A stretch of DNA of 64,000 nucleotides from Sphingobium fuliginis (GTDB taxonomy: Bacteria > Pseudomonadota > Alphaproteobacteria > Sphingomonadales > Sphingomonadaceae). How positions within the stretch are numbered: the first letter of the stretch is position 1; the number at the start of each line of letters is the position of its first letter. The DNA is taken from positions 1-64,000 of the forward strand of contig NZ_SEON01000003.1 of NCBI RefSeq assembly GCF_004152845.1, given 5' to 3'. The notes below the pieces were generated by a model. The model did not search any database. It worked only from the letters and a program-made list of their open reading frames with translations, and was not told the DNA's origin. A program made the position numbers and the translations under genes. Positions 63,401 to 64,000 of the stretch are shown here, one piece after another.

Positions 63401-64000
63401 GCGCATCTCCTGCGGCGCGGCTCGATCGCGCAAACGAAGTCAGCCTGTCCCCGGCTCCTGTCGCTGAACTGCTGCCGCTTGCAGACCTGAACATCTGGGC
63501 GGTGACGCAGGCCACGCCAAAGCCGTTCATCATGCCGGGTTTCATCCCTTCTGGAGAATTGACCCTCCTGACCGGCGCGGGCGGCGCGAACAAATCCACC
63601 TTCGGCCACCAGCTTGCCACATGCTGCGCTGCTGGCGTTCCTATGCTGGGCCGGGAGGTTCAGCAATGCAGCGCGCTCTATATCACATGCGAAGATGATG
63701 AGGGGCGGCTCCATTGGGTGCAGGAGGGCATTTGCAGGGCGCTGGGGCTGCATCTGTCCGACCTGACGGGGAAACTGCACCTGTCGAGCCTCCGGGGCCG
63801 CCTAGGCAATGTTCTGGGCGCATTTGATGACCGGGGCGTCCTTCATCCGCTGGATACCTTCCTGTCGCTGAAAGCTACCCTGATGAAGACGGGGGCGCGG
63901 TTGCTGGTTCTCGACAATGCTGCCCACCTTTTCGGCGGGAACGAGAATGACCGACAACAGGTGACGCAGTTCGTCAATCTGCTCTATTCGCTGTGCCTTG
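63397..64000 (+). CDS. RepA-like AAA ATPase/helicase (cut by window edge)
   Basis: The first 201 codons of a RecA-fold ATPase. The Walker A motif GAGGANKST (K66) and Walker B LLVLDNAAH are present, and the spacing matches hexameric replicative helicases of the RSF1010 RepA type. The C-terminal part is outside the window. With the upstream primase it would load and prime replication of the excised element. Confidence 0.83.
   Translation, partial: MSASPAARLDRANEVSLSPAPVAELLPLADLNIWAVTQATPKPFIMPGFIPSGELTLLTGAGGANKSTFGHQLATCCAAGVPMLGREVQQCSALYITCEDDEGRLHWVQEGICRALGLHLSDLTGKLHLSSLRGRLGNVLGAFDDRGVLHPLDTFLSLKATLMKTGARLLVLDNAAHLFGGNENDRQQVTQFVNLLYSLCL

Overview
The window looks like a chromosomal stretch of a sphingomonad alphaproteobacterium (Sphingomonadaceae; Sphingobium or Novosphingobium-like is my guess). 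It is GC-rich, has a FecI/FecR/TonB-receptor set with an STN domain, a glgPBCAX operon, and an intergenic palindrome with arms like CGTTCGGGCTGAGCCTGTCGAAG that is typical of that family. The genus is inference; no rRNA or complete tRNA lies in the window.

Layout. 1-103: end of an IS5-type insertion sequence. 259-1492: divergent MerR regulator and glutaredoxin/MauE membrane protein around a mer-like operator. 1500-6698: housekeeping block (ruvX, a DUF3089 hydrolase, gatC-gatA-gatB) with two copies of the palindromic repeat. 6830-9359: three-gene operon of secreted proteins around an M48 metalloprotease. 9508-16751 (minus strand): autotransporter, TonB-dependent receptor, FecR, FecI. 16988-18193: serine hydrolase. 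18282-27570: glycogen operon glgP-glgB-glgC-glgA-glgX.

27550-57825 is a 30-kb accessory catabolic locus in five transcription units. (a) Minus: enoyl-CoA hydratase/isomerase, DUF35, Ltp-type thiolase. (b) Plus: PQQ/heme c dehydrogenase, then TetR, a second hydratase/isomerase and a flavin reductase. (c) Plus: tandem CaiB CoA-transferase, luciferase-like oxidoreductase, NTF2-like protein, quinone reductase-like MDR. (d) Minus: a ten-gene operon beginning at 52739 (APH-type kinase, SDR, ACAD10/11-type dehydrogenase, MFS carrier, acyl-CoA synthetase, second PQQ/heme c dehydrogenase, FadB-type bifunctional enzyme, second Ltp thiolase/DUF35 pair, SMP-30 lactonase). (e) Plus, divergent from (d): TetR, fused FbiC (deazaflavin FO synthase), F420:NADP reductase, thiolase. 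Together these suggest periplasmic alcohol oxidation and lactone opening, uptake, CoA activation, gamma-hydroxy removal by phosphorylation and elimination, beta-oxidation, and aldol or thiolytic cleavage, with deazaflavin chemistry tied to the locus. The substrate is not identifiable from sequence. A repeated palindrome, TTGCAC-N4-GTGCAA or close variants, sits in several promoters of units (a) to (c) and is the likely operator of the first TetR.

58145-64000: an integrated element. The 3' half of a tRNA-Lys(UUU) gene marks its left end, followed by a tyrosine integrase, a hypothetical gene, an AlpA-like regulator, six very small overlapping genes, a CHC2/Toprim primase and a RepA-like ATPase cut by the window edge. 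Its right end, where an intact tRNA-Lys should be, lies outside. No gene-free stretch exceeds 300 bases, and I see no CRISPR array.
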